From Desulfuromonadaceae bacterium (GTDB lineage: Bacteria; Desulfobacterota; Desulfuromonadia; Desulfuromonadales; Desulfuromonadaceae), in the NCBI GenBank assembly GCA_027065245.1, contig JAMOOS010000221.1, positions 1-8,989 of the forward strand: a stretch of 8,989 nucleotides of DNA, read 5' to 3'. The notes beneath the pieces were generated by a model. That model was not told the DNA's origin. It saw nothing but the letters and a program-made list of their open reading frames with translations, and ran no database searches. How positions within the stretch are numbered: the first letter of the stretch is position 1; the number at the start of each line of letters is the position of its first letter. The translations under genes were made by a program, and so were the position numbers. This document shows, in pieces, positions 1 through 6,530 of the stretch.

Positions 1-1963
1 AGATCTGAAGACGTTTAACTTTTTCGATCTGTTACATGATGATTGTCATTGTGACTGCCAGGCGCGGATTCAGCGTTTGCTAAACGGTGAAGTGCTGCCG
101 TGTTTTGAAGTTGATTTCAAGACCAAGGATGGGCGCAGAATAACTGCCGAAGGCAGCATTTCACTGTATCGTGAACAGGGTGAACCGCGCGGTATCCAGG
201 GTTTTTTTCGCGATATTACCGAACGCAAAAAAACCGAAAAAGCGCTGCAGGCATCGGAGGCGCGTTTTCGCACCATTTTTCAGTCGTCAGTGGCCGGAAT
301 TGCCATGCTGGCGCCGGATGGACATTTTCTCCAGGTTAATCCGGCCTTTTGCAACGCTCTGGGCTACACCGAAGAAGAGTTGCTCGGCATGAAGATTACC
401 GATGTCACCCATCCTGATGATATCGAGGAGACCCTCAACCGGCGCAGTATTGCCCGCGCCAACCGATCGCGCGCCATCGTGTGCGAAAAGCGTTATCTGC
501 GCAAAGACGGCAGTGTGTTCTGGGCGCAACTGTCTTCTACCTGGTTTTTTGATGCCGATGGTCACCCGTTGTATACTGTGCCGGTGATTCAGGATATCAC
601 CCGACGCAAGGAGGCAGAGCTGCGCATCCGCGAGCTGGCCTACTACGACAGCCTTACCCGTTTGCCCAACCGCAGCCTGTTTCGTGACCGTCTCGACCGC
701 GTTTTGGCGCATACGCGGCGGCGCAAGGGTCATTTTGCCCTGATGTTTCTCGATCTCGACCGTTTTAAAACCATCAACGATACCCTCGGCCACGCCGTGG
801 GCGACGAGATGCTGTGTCAGGTGGCGGAACGGCTGAGCGACTGCCTGCGTGAGAACGATACCGTCGCCCGCCTTGGTGGCGATGAGTTTGTCATTATTTT
901 GTCTGAATATCGCACGGTTTCCAATCTGCCGCGCATAGCTACCAAAATCCTTAAATCTCTGGCACAGCCTTTTGATCTGGGTGTCCGTTCGGTGCACAGC
1001 TCGGTAAGTATCGGCGTGGCGCTATATCCTCAGGATGGCGAAGAGCCGGACGACCTGTTGCGCTGCGCCGATATGGCCATGTACGCCGCCAAGGATGCCG
1101 GTGGCGACACCTTCCGGTTTTATTCGTCCAAAATGAACGAGCAGGCAGTGCAGCGGATGGATATGGAAGCCGATATGCGCCGCGCGCTGGAGGAGGATCA
1201 GTTTTTTGTCACTTACCAGCCCCAGGTGGATCTGTCCAGCAACACTCTGGCCGGATTTGAGGCGCTGGTGCGCTGGGAGCATCCGCGGATGGGTACAATT
1301 CTGCCGGACAAATTTATCCCCCTGGCGGAGGAGACCAACCTCATTCTGGCTCTGGGTCGGATGGTTATGGAAAAGGTGTTCCGACAGTGTGCCAAGTGGC
1401 AGCGTTGCTGCGCAGAAAAATTTCGCGTAGCAATAAATGTCTCTGGTCGGCAGATTGAAAATGAAGAGTTTATCGACGTAGTAAGCCAGTTGATCAAGCA
1501 GACTGGTGTCGACCCTGAGTGGATAGAGTTCGAGATAACCGAGAGTGTATTGATGGAGAACGAGGAGCTGGTTGTCGACGTTCTCAACAGTCTGCGTGAT
1601 CTTGGTATCCAGATAGCTATAGACGACTTCGGCACCGGCTATTCTTCTTTGAGTTCGTTGAAAAATCTGCCGGTCAACCGTTTGAAAATTGACAAATCGT
1701 TTGTTTCCGATCTACAGAACAGTGCCAGTGATCGCGCCATTGTCGGTGCTACCATCGACATGGCGAAAAATCTCGGTCTGGAGGTTATCGCCGAAGGGGT
1801 GGAAACGCGCTGGCAATGCGGCTTTATCCATGAGAACAGTTGCAGTGAAGTGCAGGGCTTTTTCTTCAGTCGTCCTCTGTCGGTGGAAGAGGTTGAAAAC
1901 CAGTGGCTGAATCAGGATATCACTCCGGCCAGTGCTGGCTGCGACGGTGGTGATAACTCCTGA
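1..1963 (+). CDS. PAS-PAS-GGDEF-EAL cyclic-di-GMP signalling protein (5' partial)
   Basis: The frame is open from base 2, so the gene begins outside the window; the first internal start-like codon (TTG at 77) lies inside a PAS domain and is not the real start. The visible 653 residues hold the end of one PAS domain with its PAC motif (about 1-80), a second complete PAS/PAC domain (about 85-205), a GGDEF domain (about 210-380) and an EAL domain (about 395-640). The diguanylate cyclase signature GGDEF is at visible residues 292-296, and an inhibitory I-site RxxD (REND, 283-286) sits exactly five residues before it. The EAL motif (420-422), the INVSG and EITES segments, DDFGTGYSS from 541, LKIDKSF, EGVET and QGFFFSRPL are all present, so the phosphodiesterase residues look complete. 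Such proteins make or degrade c-di-GMP in response to PAS-sensed signals. Which activity dominates cannot be told. No membrane segment is visible in this part. Confidence 0.95.
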   Translation, partial: DLKTFNFFDLLHDDCHCDCQARIQRLLNGEVLPCFEVDFKTKDGRRITAEGSISLYREQGEPRGIQGFFRDITERKKTEKALQASEARFRTIFQSSVAGIAMLAPDGHFLQVNPAFCNALGYTEEELLGMKITDVTHPDDIEETLNRRSIARANRSRAIVCEKRYLRKDGSVFWAQLSSTWFFDADGHPLYTVPVIQDITRRKEAELRIRELAYYDSLTRLPNRSLFRDRLDRVLAHTRRRKGHFALMFLDLDRFKTINDTLGHAVGDEMLCQVAERLSDCLRENDTVARLGGDEFVIILSEYRTVSNLPRIATKILKSLAQPFDLGVRSVHSSVSIGVALYPQDGEEPDDLLRCADMAMYAAKDAGGDTFRFYSSKMNEQAVQRMDMEADMRRALEEDQFFVTYQPQVDLSSNTLAGFEALVRWEHPRMGTILPDKFIPLAEETNLILALGRMVMEKVFRQCAKWQRCCAEKFRVAINVSGRQIENEEFIDVVSQLIKQTGVDPEWIEFEITESVLMENEELVVDVLNSLRDLGIQIAIDDFGTGYSSLSSLKNLPVNRLKIDKSFVSDLQNSASDRAIVGATIDMAKNLGLEVIAEGVETRWQCGFIHENSCSEVQGFFFSRPLSVEEVENQWLNQDITPASAGCDGGDNS

Positions 1964-1993
1964 GTATCTGTGCGCTGATTGTGTGCCATTTTT

Positions 1994-2022
1994 TTGCACT
2001 GACGGCGGATATGTGCTACATA
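1994..2022 (+). promoter_or_regulatory. candidate sigma70-type promoter for alr
   Basis: TTGCAC (1994-1999) and TACATA (2017-2022) are separated by 17 bp, and a TG one base upstream of the second box would make an extended -10. Each hexamer matches the consensus at only three of six positions. The placement in the short gap between the GGDEF-EAL gene and alr is the main support. No convincing terminator for the upstream gene is seen, so read-through is also possible. Confidence 0.3.
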
Positions 2023-2095
2023 GCGGCGTGATCTGATTTGTTGGCGTGTTACCGGATAGCCGTTGCCGCTGTTCATCCCAAAGCTGATATCTTTT

Positions 2096-3223
2096 ATGTA
2101 TGCTCACCGACCTACACGCGTCGAAATAGATCTGGACGCTCTTGGCCATAACTACAATCTGGTGCGTAGCGCTCTGCCGCCTGCCAGCGCGGTACTGGCG
2201 GTGGTGAAGGCTGACGCCTACGGTCACGGCGCTGTGGCGGTGGCGCGTCATCTGCAGCAGCTTGGTGCCGATATGTTTGGCGTGGCCATGGTGGAGGAAG
2301 GGCTGGAACTGCGGCGCAGCGGTATCAGTGTGCCGATTCTGATGCTGGGCGGGCCGTGGCCGGGGCAGGAAGATGTGGTGGCCGCCAATGATCTGCAAGT
2401 GGCGGTGTTTGACGCCGGTCAGATTGAGCGCCTCAACCGGGCGGCGCAGTTGTCCGGTCGCCGCTGTCTGTGTCATCTGAAGATCGACACCGGTATGGGG
2501 CGGCTGGGGGTGTTACCGCAGCATCTGGCAGAGTTGCTGACGCTGTTGCGCCGCTGTCCGCATCTGGAAGTTGCCGGGGTGATGAGTCATCTGGCGGTGG
2601 CCGATGAAGTCGGGCATCCGTATACCGCCAGGCAGGTGGAGCTGTTTTGCCACTGTTTGGAACAGGTGCGTGCCGCTGGATTCGCGCCGCAGCACATCCA
2701 CATTTCCAACAGTGCCGCTACCTTTGCGCCGCTGTGCGCCGAATGCACTCTGGTGCGTCCCGGTATTGCCTTGTACGGTGGCCAGCCGACACCGTCGCAG
2801 CCGCAGCCGCTGCGGCCGGTGATGAACTTCCGCACCGAGATTGCTCATCTCAAACAGTTGCCGTCGGGCAGCTCGATTTCCTACGGTCGCCATTTTACCA
2901 GCACCCGGCCCACCCTTATAGCCGCCATACCGGTGGGTTATGCCGATGGTTACAACCGTCTGCTCTCCAATGGCGCCGAAGTGCTGGTGCGTGGTCGCCG
3001 CGTGCCGGTGGCGGGCAACGTGTGCATGGACTGGACTTTGCTCGATGTTACCGATGTGCCGGGCGTATGCGCCGGTGATCAGGTAACCCTGTTGGGCGGC
3101 GATGGCGCCGAGCGTATCAGCGCCGAGGAGTGGGCGCAGCGCATCGGCACTATTAGTTACGAAGTGTTTTGCCAGATCAGCAAACGGGTGCCGCGCCGCT
3201 ATATTTGCGGCGCAGTCGGTTAG
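2096..3223 (+). CDS. alr: alanine racemase
   Basis: PLP-dependent racemase that interconverts L- and D-alanine in the cytoplasm and supplies D-alanine for peptidoglycan. Starting at ATG 2096 gives 375 residues, the usual family length, beginning MYAHRPTRVEIDLDALGHN, which matches the normal beginning of the barrel domain. The PLP lysine is K38 in VVKADAYGHG. The catalytic tyrosine of the C-terminal domain is Y263 in SYGRHF, followed by PVGYADGYNR and by the M311-D312 pair in VCMDW. The frame also allows a TTG start at 2063 that would add 11 residues (PLFIPKLISF-type). Neither start has a strong Shine-Dalgarno sequence, and ATG is preferred because of the family N-terminus. The next gene begins 12 bp after the stop, so alr is likely the first gene of a two-gene unit. 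Confidence 0.96.
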   Translation: MYAHRPTRVEIDLDALGHNYNLVRSALPPASAVLAVVKADAYGHGAVAVARHLQQLGADMFGVAMVEEGLELRRSGISVPILMLGGPWPGQEDVVAANDLQVAVFDAGQIERLNRAAQLSGRRCLCHLKIDTGMGRLGVLPQHLAELLTLLRRCPHLEVAGVMSHLAVADEVGHPYTARQVELFCHCLEQVRAAGFAPQHIHISNSAATFAPLCAECTLVRPGIALYGGQPTPSQPQPLRPVMNFRTEIAHLKQLPSGSSISYGRHFTSTRPTLIAAIPVGYADGYNRLLSNGAEVLVRGRRVPVAGNVCMDWTLLDVTDVPGVCAGDQVTLLGGDGAERISAEEWAQRIGTISYEVFCQISKRVPRRYICGAVG

Positions 3224-3225
3224 GC

Positions 3226-3231
3226 AGGAGG
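3226..3231 (+). promoter_or_regulatory. strong Shine-Dalgarno sequence of the ASKHA gene
   Basis: A perfect AGGAGG lies in the 12-bp gap after the alr stop codon, four bases before ATG 3236. It fixes the start of the downstream gene and means that gene is translated independently of alr even if transcribed with it. Confidence 0.8.
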
Positions 3232-3235
3232 TGCT

Positions 3236-4459
3236 ATGAACGACAAATTGTTGCTGGCGGTGGATTTGGGTACCACCACTTTGGTGGGGCAGTTGCTGGA
3301 TTGTGCCGGGGTGGTGCGCGCCAGTGCCAGCATGTTCAATCCGCAAAGTCGCTTTGGCGCCGACGTTATCCGCCGTATGGAAGCGGCGCTGGATGGTGCC
3401 GCTGCCGAATTGCGCCTGGCACTGTGGCAGGGGATTGAGGCGCTGCTGGATGAATTGTTGCGCCAGTGCGACGGGCGGCGCGAGGATATAGTTGCGGCAG
3501 CGGCGGCGGGTAATCCGGCCATCTCCACCTTGCTGCGCGGTGGCGATGTGCGTCCGCTGCTGTTTCCGCCCCATCGACCGGAAGATAAGGGCGCGGCGTT
3601 GCTGCGTCATGAATGTCTGCCGGTAGCGCTGTTTCTGTTTCCGCTGGTGAGTGGCTACGTCGGCGGCGATCTGCTGGCGGTGGTATACGCTCATCCCGAT
3701 TGTGAGCCGGGGACATTTTTTGTCGATATCGGCACCAACGGCGAGATGGCGCTGTATAACGGTGCGCAGTGGTGGGTTACTTCGGTGGCGGCCGGGCCGG
3801 CCTTTGAAGGCGGTAACATCTCTTGCGGCATAGTGGCGGCGCCGGGGGCGGTAACCGACGTGACCCTTGCCGATGATCGCCTGGCCCTGACAGTGCGCGG
3901 CGGCGGCAGCGCCAGCGGTTTGTGTGGCAGCGGATTGGTGGCCGCCATTGCGGCGGCGCGCGCCGGTGGCTTGATCGCTGGCGACGGCACCATTGCCGAC
4001 CCGGACGACATAGATACCAATCTGGTGCGCTATGTATGCGAGGACGGCAGCGGGCGCTCCCTGTGTCTGTATCGCGATGCCCGTACTTTGCTGCGCATCA
4101 GCCAGGAGGATATCCGCCAGTTCCAGCTCGCCAAGGGGGCGGTTTACGCCGGGGCGGAGTGCCTGCTGGAGCGCGCCTCCATCACGGTGGACGAGTTGCA
4201 GCGGGTGATTATCACCGGCGCGCTGGGTTTCTCCATGAATGAGGCGGCATTGCGGCGGGTGGGATTGCTGCCGCCGCCGATGCTCGACAAGGTGGAGTTT
4301 TGTGACGGCGGTGTCAGTGCCGGTCTGCGCCGTTTTCTTCTCAATGCCAACGGCGCCGCAGAAGTGGCTGCCCTGGCCCGGCAGTTGTGTCCCTACCCGC
4401 TGTCGGGTACACCGGCGTTTGAACAGGCTTTTGTGGCGGCGTTGAATTTTCCTGAATAG
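3236..4459 (+). CDS. stand-alone ASKHA-fold ATPase, RACo/DUF4445-like (corrinoid activation protein C-terminal region)
   Basis: The 407-residue protein looks like the middle and C-terminal ATPase regions of RACo/RamA-type reductive activators of corrinoid proteins. It starts directly with the phosphate-binding motif VDLGTTT (9-15), followed by NPQSRFGADVIRRM (35-48), AGNPAISTLL (91-100), a second phosphate motif VDIGTNGE (163-170), AAGPAFEGG (185-193), SGLCGSGL (227-234), ISQEDIRQFQLAKGAVYAG (288-306) and the adenosine-type motif ITGALG (326-331). Full RACo proteins are about 600 residues or more and carry an N-terminal [2Fe-2S] ferredoxin domain with four cysteines plus a linker; both are absent here. 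There is no alternative upstream start, because alr ends 12 bp before. An ATPase of the acetate kinase/Hsp70/actin fold is firmly supported. A role in reactivating a corrinoid protein is inference, as no methyltransferase or corrinoid gene is nearby. The gene is probably co-transcribed with alr. Its TAG stop overlaps the first bases of the repeat element that follows. Confidence 0.85.
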   Translation: MNDKLLLAVDLGTTTLVGQLLDCAGVVRASASMFNPQSRFGADVIRRMEAALDGAAAELRLALWQGIEALLDELLRQCDGRREDIVAAAAAGNPAISTLLRGGDVRPLLFPPHRPEDKGAALLRHECLPVALFLFPLVSGYVGGDLLAVVYAHPDCEPGTFFVDIGTNGEMALYNGAQWWVTSVAAGPAFEGGNISCGIVAAPGAVTDVTLADDRLALTVRGGGSASGLCGSGLVAAIAAARAGGLIAGDGTIADPDDIDTNLVRYVCEDGSGRSLCLYRDARTLLRISQEDIRQFQLAKGAVYAGAECLLERASITVDELQRVIITGALGFSMNEAALRRVGLLPPPMLDKVEFCDGGVSAGLRRFLLNANGAAEVAALARQLCPYPLSGTPAFEQAFVAALNFPE

Positions 4460-4466
4460 CAAACAT

Positions 4467-4494
4467 GGGACTGTCCCCGCACGGGGGCTGTCCC
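4467..4494 (+). repeat. outer hairpin repeat, left copy
   Basis: An imperfect 28-nt palindrome: GGGAC at the left pairs with GTCCC at the right, and inner CCCC pairs with GGGG around a GCAC loop. There is one T-T mismatch and one G-T wobble. It begins seven bases after the ASKHA stop codon, so in RNA it would sit at the 3' end of that message and could slow 3'-5' decay. It is not followed by a T-tract, so it is not a standard terminator. The right copy at 4721-4748 is its inverted partner. Confidence 0.7.
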
Positions 4495-4525
4495 GATGTT
4501 TGCGGGTTACGTGAGCGCCAGCGTT
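4486..4525 (+). repeat. 40-bp direct repeat, copy 1
   Basis: This copy starts GGCTGTCCCGATG and ends GCGCCAGCGTT, and is identical at all 40 positions to 4662-4701 (offset 176 bp). Its first nine bases form the right arm of the outer left hairpin. Identity breaks at both flanks, although weaker similarity (CATTG) continues after a one-base shift. The two copies bracket the inner REP pair. Confidence 0.9.
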
Positions 4526-4537
4526 GCCATTGACTGC

Positions 4538-4563
4538 TGTAGGAGCGACATTCTTGTCGCGAT
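4538..4563 (+). repeat. REP sequence of the TGTAGGAGCG...CGCGA type (inner pair, left member)
   Basis: The sequence begins TGTAGGAGCGAC and ends TTGTCGCGAT. GCGACA (4545-4550) and TGTCGC (4555-4560) form a perfect 6-bp stem with a TTCT loop. A GTAGGAGCG head followed by a hairpin and a CGCGA tail is the well-known design of REP sequences in Pseudomonas, Xanthomonas and other proteobacteria, usually tied to REP-associated tyrosine transposases. Together with the inverted copy at 4628-4653 it forms a REPIN-like unit of 116 bp. Confidence 0.7.
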
Positions 4564-4569
4564 TGGTGC

Positions 4570-4627
4570 AGCGGCACAGCTGATTAACATGCAGCCACGC
4601 AACCGACAAGCGGCTGCGCTGATTAAC
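4570..4627 (+). repeat. 19-bp imperfect direct repeat in the spacer of the inner REP pair
   Basis: Copies at 4570-4588 and 4609-4627 share AGCGGC and CTGATTAAC with a variable four-base middle, 16 of 19 positions identical at an offset of 39 bp. They make up most of the spacer between the two inner REP hairpins. Function unknown; they may be remnants of a local duplication within the element. Confidence 0.55.
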
Positions 4628-4653
4628 TTCGCGGTCTGGAGATCGCTTCCACA
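4628..4653 (-). repeat. REP sequence, inverted partner (inner pair, right member)
   Basis: Read on the minus strand it starts TGTGGAAGCGAT and ends CAGACCGCGAA, the same 26-base layout as 4538-4563 with 16 of 26 positions identical, concentrated in head and tail. On the plus strand GCGGTCT (4631-4637) pairs with AGATCGC (4640-4646) with one G-T wobble and a GG loop. The stem differs in sequence from its partner but stays paired, which suggests selection or descent by structure. Confidence 0.6.
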
Positions 4654-4661
4654 GATGGACA

Positions 4662-4701
4662 GGCTGTCCCGATGTTTGCGGGTTACGTGAGCGCCAGCGT
4701 T
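4662..4701 (+). repeat. 40-bp direct repeat, copy 2
   Basis: An exact copy of 4486-4525. The bases just before it (GGACAG) form a small palindrome with its CTGTCC, as if the outer hairpin had lost its middle. TTTGCGG (4675-4681) inside this copy is complementary to CCGCAAA (4709-4715) downstream, so a larger loop can also form here. Confidence 0.9.
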
Positions 4702-4720
4702 TCATTGGCCGCAAATGCCT

Positions 4721-4748
4721 GGGACATCCCCCATGCGGGGACTGTCCC
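4721..4748 (-). repeat. outer hairpin repeat, right copy (inverted)
   Basis: A 28-nt imperfect palindrome: GGGACA pairs with TGTCCC and TCCCC with GGGGA, with a single bulged C and a CATGC loop. Its reverse complement matches the left hairpin (4467-4494) at 25 of 28 positions. An eight-T run follows at 4769-4776, but 20 bases away, too far for a standard intrinsic terminator. Confidence 0.7.
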
Positions 4749-4777
4749 GGATTTGCTGCACAGAGGCGTTTTTTTTA

Positions 4778-4869
4778 TTGTGCCGCAGCGGCGAGCGCGG
4801 TAAAAAGAACAGTTTGTACGGCTGCGCTTTGTGCGTGGCTGTTGTTGATGAGGTATTTAATTGTGTTAT
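4778..4869 (+). promoter_or_regulatory. purH upstream region with weak promoter candidates
   Basis: The stretch between the repeat element and purH holds two weak sigma70-like pairs. The first is TTGTGC (4778-4783) with TAAAAA (4801-4806) at 17 bp spacing. The second is TTGTTG (4842-4847) with TGTTAT (4864-4869) at 16 bp spacing. Neither is close to consensus. A promoter is expected here because the gene upstream is unrelated and the repeat block separates it from purH. I see no recognisable riboswitch or gene in this stretch. Confidence 0.3.
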
Positions 4870-4900
4870 CGCATGCAGGTTTTAATCAGTTTACCAGTTG

Positions 4901-4907
4901 AAAGGGA
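4901..4907 (+). promoter_or_regulatory. ribosome binding site deciding the purH start
   Basis: AAAGGGA lies five bases before ATG 4913. It overlaps the region that an in-frame TTG start at 4898 would translate, so it supports the ATG, which also gives the family N-terminus MAVIKRALISVSDKTG. Confidence 0.65.
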
Positions 4908-4912
4908 ATGGA

Positions 4913-6478
4913 ATGGCCGTCATTAAGCGAGCTCTTATCAGTGTATCGGACAAAACCGGAATTGTGGAATTCGCCCGCGAGTTGCGGGGCTTTGGTGTGG
5001 AGATCCTTTCCACCGGCGGCACGGCTAAACTGCTGCGCAGCGAAGGGCTGGATGTTACCGATGTGGCCGACTACACCGGCTACCCGGAGATGCTCGATGG
5101 CCGGGTAAAGACCCTCCATCCCAAGGTGCACGGCGCCCTGCTCGGTTTGCGTGACAATGCCGAGCATACTGCCAAGATGGCTGAGCACGGTATTGAACCC
5201 ATCGACATGGTGGTGGTTAATCTGTATCCCTTTGAAGCCACGGTGGCCAAAGAGGGCTGCACTCTGGCCGATGCCATTGAGAATATCGACATTGGCGGCC
5301 CTACCATGCTGCGCAGCGCGGCCAAAAACAACCGCTTTGTTACCGTGGTGGTCGACTGGTGTGATTACGCCACAGTGCTGGCGGAGATGAAGGCCAGCGG
5401 CGGCGCGGTTTCGGAGCAGACCAACTTTAACCTGGCGGTGAAAGTGTATCAGCATACCGCCGCTTACGATGGCGCTATCGCCAACTGGCTCGGCTGCCGT
5501 GACGGTGAAGAAGTGCGTGATTTTCCTGCCGCCCTCAGTTTGCAGTTTCAGCAGAAGCAGGTGATGCGTTACGGTGAGAACCCGCACCAGAAGGCGGCGT
5601 TTTATGTGGAGAAGAACGTGCGCGATGCCTCCATCGCCACGGCGGTGCAGTTGCAGGGCAAGGAGCTGTCCTACAACAATATCGGTGATACCGATGCGGC
5701 GCTGGAGTGTGTAAAGCAGTTCAACGAAGGCCCGGCCTGTGTCATCGTCAAGCACGCCAACCCGTGTGGCGTCGCCATCGGCGCTACCATTCTCGAAGCC
5801 TATCAGCGTGCTTTTTCCACCGATTCCGAATCGGCTTTCGGCGGTATTATCGCCTTTAACCGCGAGCTGGATGGCGCAACCGCCGCAGCCATTGTGGAGA
5901 AGCAGTTTGTCGAGGTCATCATCGCTCCCAAGGTAAGCAGTGAGGCGGTGGAGATTGTCAAAAGCAAAAAAAATGTCCGCCTGCTCGAATGTGGTCAGTG
6001 GCAGGAGCAGGGGGTGCCGCGCTGGGAGTACAAACGGGTCAACGGCGGACTGCTGGTGCAGGATTGCGATGCCGATCTGTATCAGGAGCTGCGCGTGGTT
6101 ACCAAACGCCAGCCCACCGAGCAGGAGATGGCTGATCTGCTGTTTACCTGGCGCGTGGCCAAATTTGTCAAGTCCAACGCCATTGTCTATGGCCGCGACA
6201 ACATGACCATCGGCGTTGGTGCCGGACAGATGAGCCGGGTCAACTCGGCGCGTATCGCCGTTATCAAGGCGGAGCATGCCGGTCTCGACGTAACCGGTTC
6301 GGTGATGGCGTCCGACGCCTTTTTCCCTTTCCGCGACGGGTTGGACAATGCCGCCGCCGCCGGGGTAACGGCGGTGATTCAGCCGGGTGGCTCCATCCGC
6401 GACGAGGAGGTCATTGCCGCCGCCGATGAGCACGACATCGCCATGGTGTTTACCGCCATGCGCCATTTTCGCCATTAA
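4913..6478 (+). CDS. purH: bifunctional AICAR transformylase/IMP cyclohydrolase
   Basis: Catalyses the last two steps of de novo purine synthesis in the cytoplasm: formylation of AICAR with 10-formyl-tetrahydrofolate to FAICAR, then ring closure to IMP. The 521-residue product is of normal length. The N-terminal methylglyoxal-synthase-like cyclohydrolase domain (about 1-150) shows SDKTG (12-16), STGGT (33-37) and GRVKTLHPKVHG (63-74). The AICAR transformylase domain (about 200-521) shows the catalytic lysine-histidine pair K280-H281 in VKHANPCG, then SAFGG, VGAGQMSRV, SDAFFPFRDG and the typical end AMRHFRH. No defect is seen. purD follows after 132 bp, so the two could be co-transcribed or read from separate promoters. 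Confidence 0.98.
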   Translation: MAVIKRALISVSDKTGIVEFARELRGFGVEILSTGGTAKLLRSEGLDVTDVADYTGYPEMLDGRVKTLHPKVHGALLGLRDNAEHTAKMAEHGIEPIDMVVVNLYPFEATVAKEGCTLADAIENIDIGGPTMLRSAAKNNRFVTVVVDWCDYATVLAEMKASGGAVSEQTNFNLAVKVYQHTAAYDGAIANWLGCRDGEEVRDFPAALSLQFQQKQVMRYGENPHQKAAFYVEKNVRDASIATAVQLQGKELSYNNIGDTDAALECVKQFNEGPACVIVKHANPCGVAIGATILEAYQRAFSTDSESAFGGIIAFNRELDGATAAAIVEKQFVEVIIAPKVSSEAVEIVKSKKNVRLLECGQWQEQGVPRWEYKRVNGGLLVQDCDADLYQELRVVTKRQPTEQEMADLLFTWRVAKFVKSNAIVYGRDNMTIGVGAGQMSRVNSARIAVIKAEHAGLDVTGSVMASDAFFPFRDGLDNAAAAGVTAVIQPGGSIRDEEVIAAADEHDIAMVFTAMRHFRH

Positions 6479-6503
6479 TTACATGCCCGTTACTGTGCAA
6501 ATT

Positions 6504-6530
6504 ACCCTGTGGGGCAGGGTTATTTAACCC
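6504..6530 (+). promoter_or_regulatory. two mutually exclusive hairpins between purH and purD
   Basis: ACCCTG (6504-6509) can pair with CAGGGT (6515-6520) around a five-base loop. Alternatively GGGTTA (6517-6522) can pair with TAACCC (6525-6530) around a TT loop. The two share 6517-6520, so only one can form at a time. No T-tract follows, so this is not an obvious terminator. The second palindrome also overlaps the candidate -35 box of purD and could be a protein-binding site. Confidence 0.4.

Larger units (their letters stand above)
4458..4757. mobile_element. composite non-coding repeat element with inverted hairpin ends (REPIN/MITE-like)
   Basis: This 300-bp stretch fills most of the gap between the ASKHA gene and purH. 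Its two ends are inverted copies of each other: 4458-4494 against the reverse complement of 4721-4757 matches at 31 of 37 positions by hand alignment (AGCAAA at the tip, then 25 of 28 in the hairpin part). Each end can itself fold into a hairpin. Inside lie a 40-bp direct repeat in two exact copies and a second inverted pair of REP-like hairpins. No protein of its own is encoded. Such elements are generally moved in trans, in many bacteria by REP-associated tyrosine transposases, and none is visible here. The element abuts the upstream stop codon. No clear target-site duplication was found. Confidence 0.6.

Noticed and set aside
4496..4690. A 64-codon open frame inside the repeat region
   Set aside because: It starts and ends inside the repeat copies, has no ribosome binding site and no protein-like pattern; the DNA is explained by repeats.
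2513..4714. A 733-codon open frame on the minus strand opposite alr and the ASKHA gene
   Set aside because: It lies opposite two clear genes and runs into the repeat block. Its product is rich in His, Gln, Arg and Ala with no recognisable motif, as expected from an antisense frame of GC-rich codons.
4458..4757. CRISPR array
   Set aside because: There are only two copies of the 40-bp direct repeat, the inner part is itself made of inverted repeats, and no cas gene is present.
4721..4776. Hairpin plus T-run as an intrinsic terminator for the alr-ASKHA unit
   Set aside because: The T-run at 4769-4776 is 20 bases after the hairpin, too far for a standard terminator, and the hairpin is better explained as a member of the repeat pair.
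4886..6475. A 529-codon open frame on the minus strand opposite purH
   Set aside because: It mirrors purH almost exactly, has a low-complexity His/Gly/Leu composition, and shows no ribosome binding site or domain. It is a codon-usage shadow.
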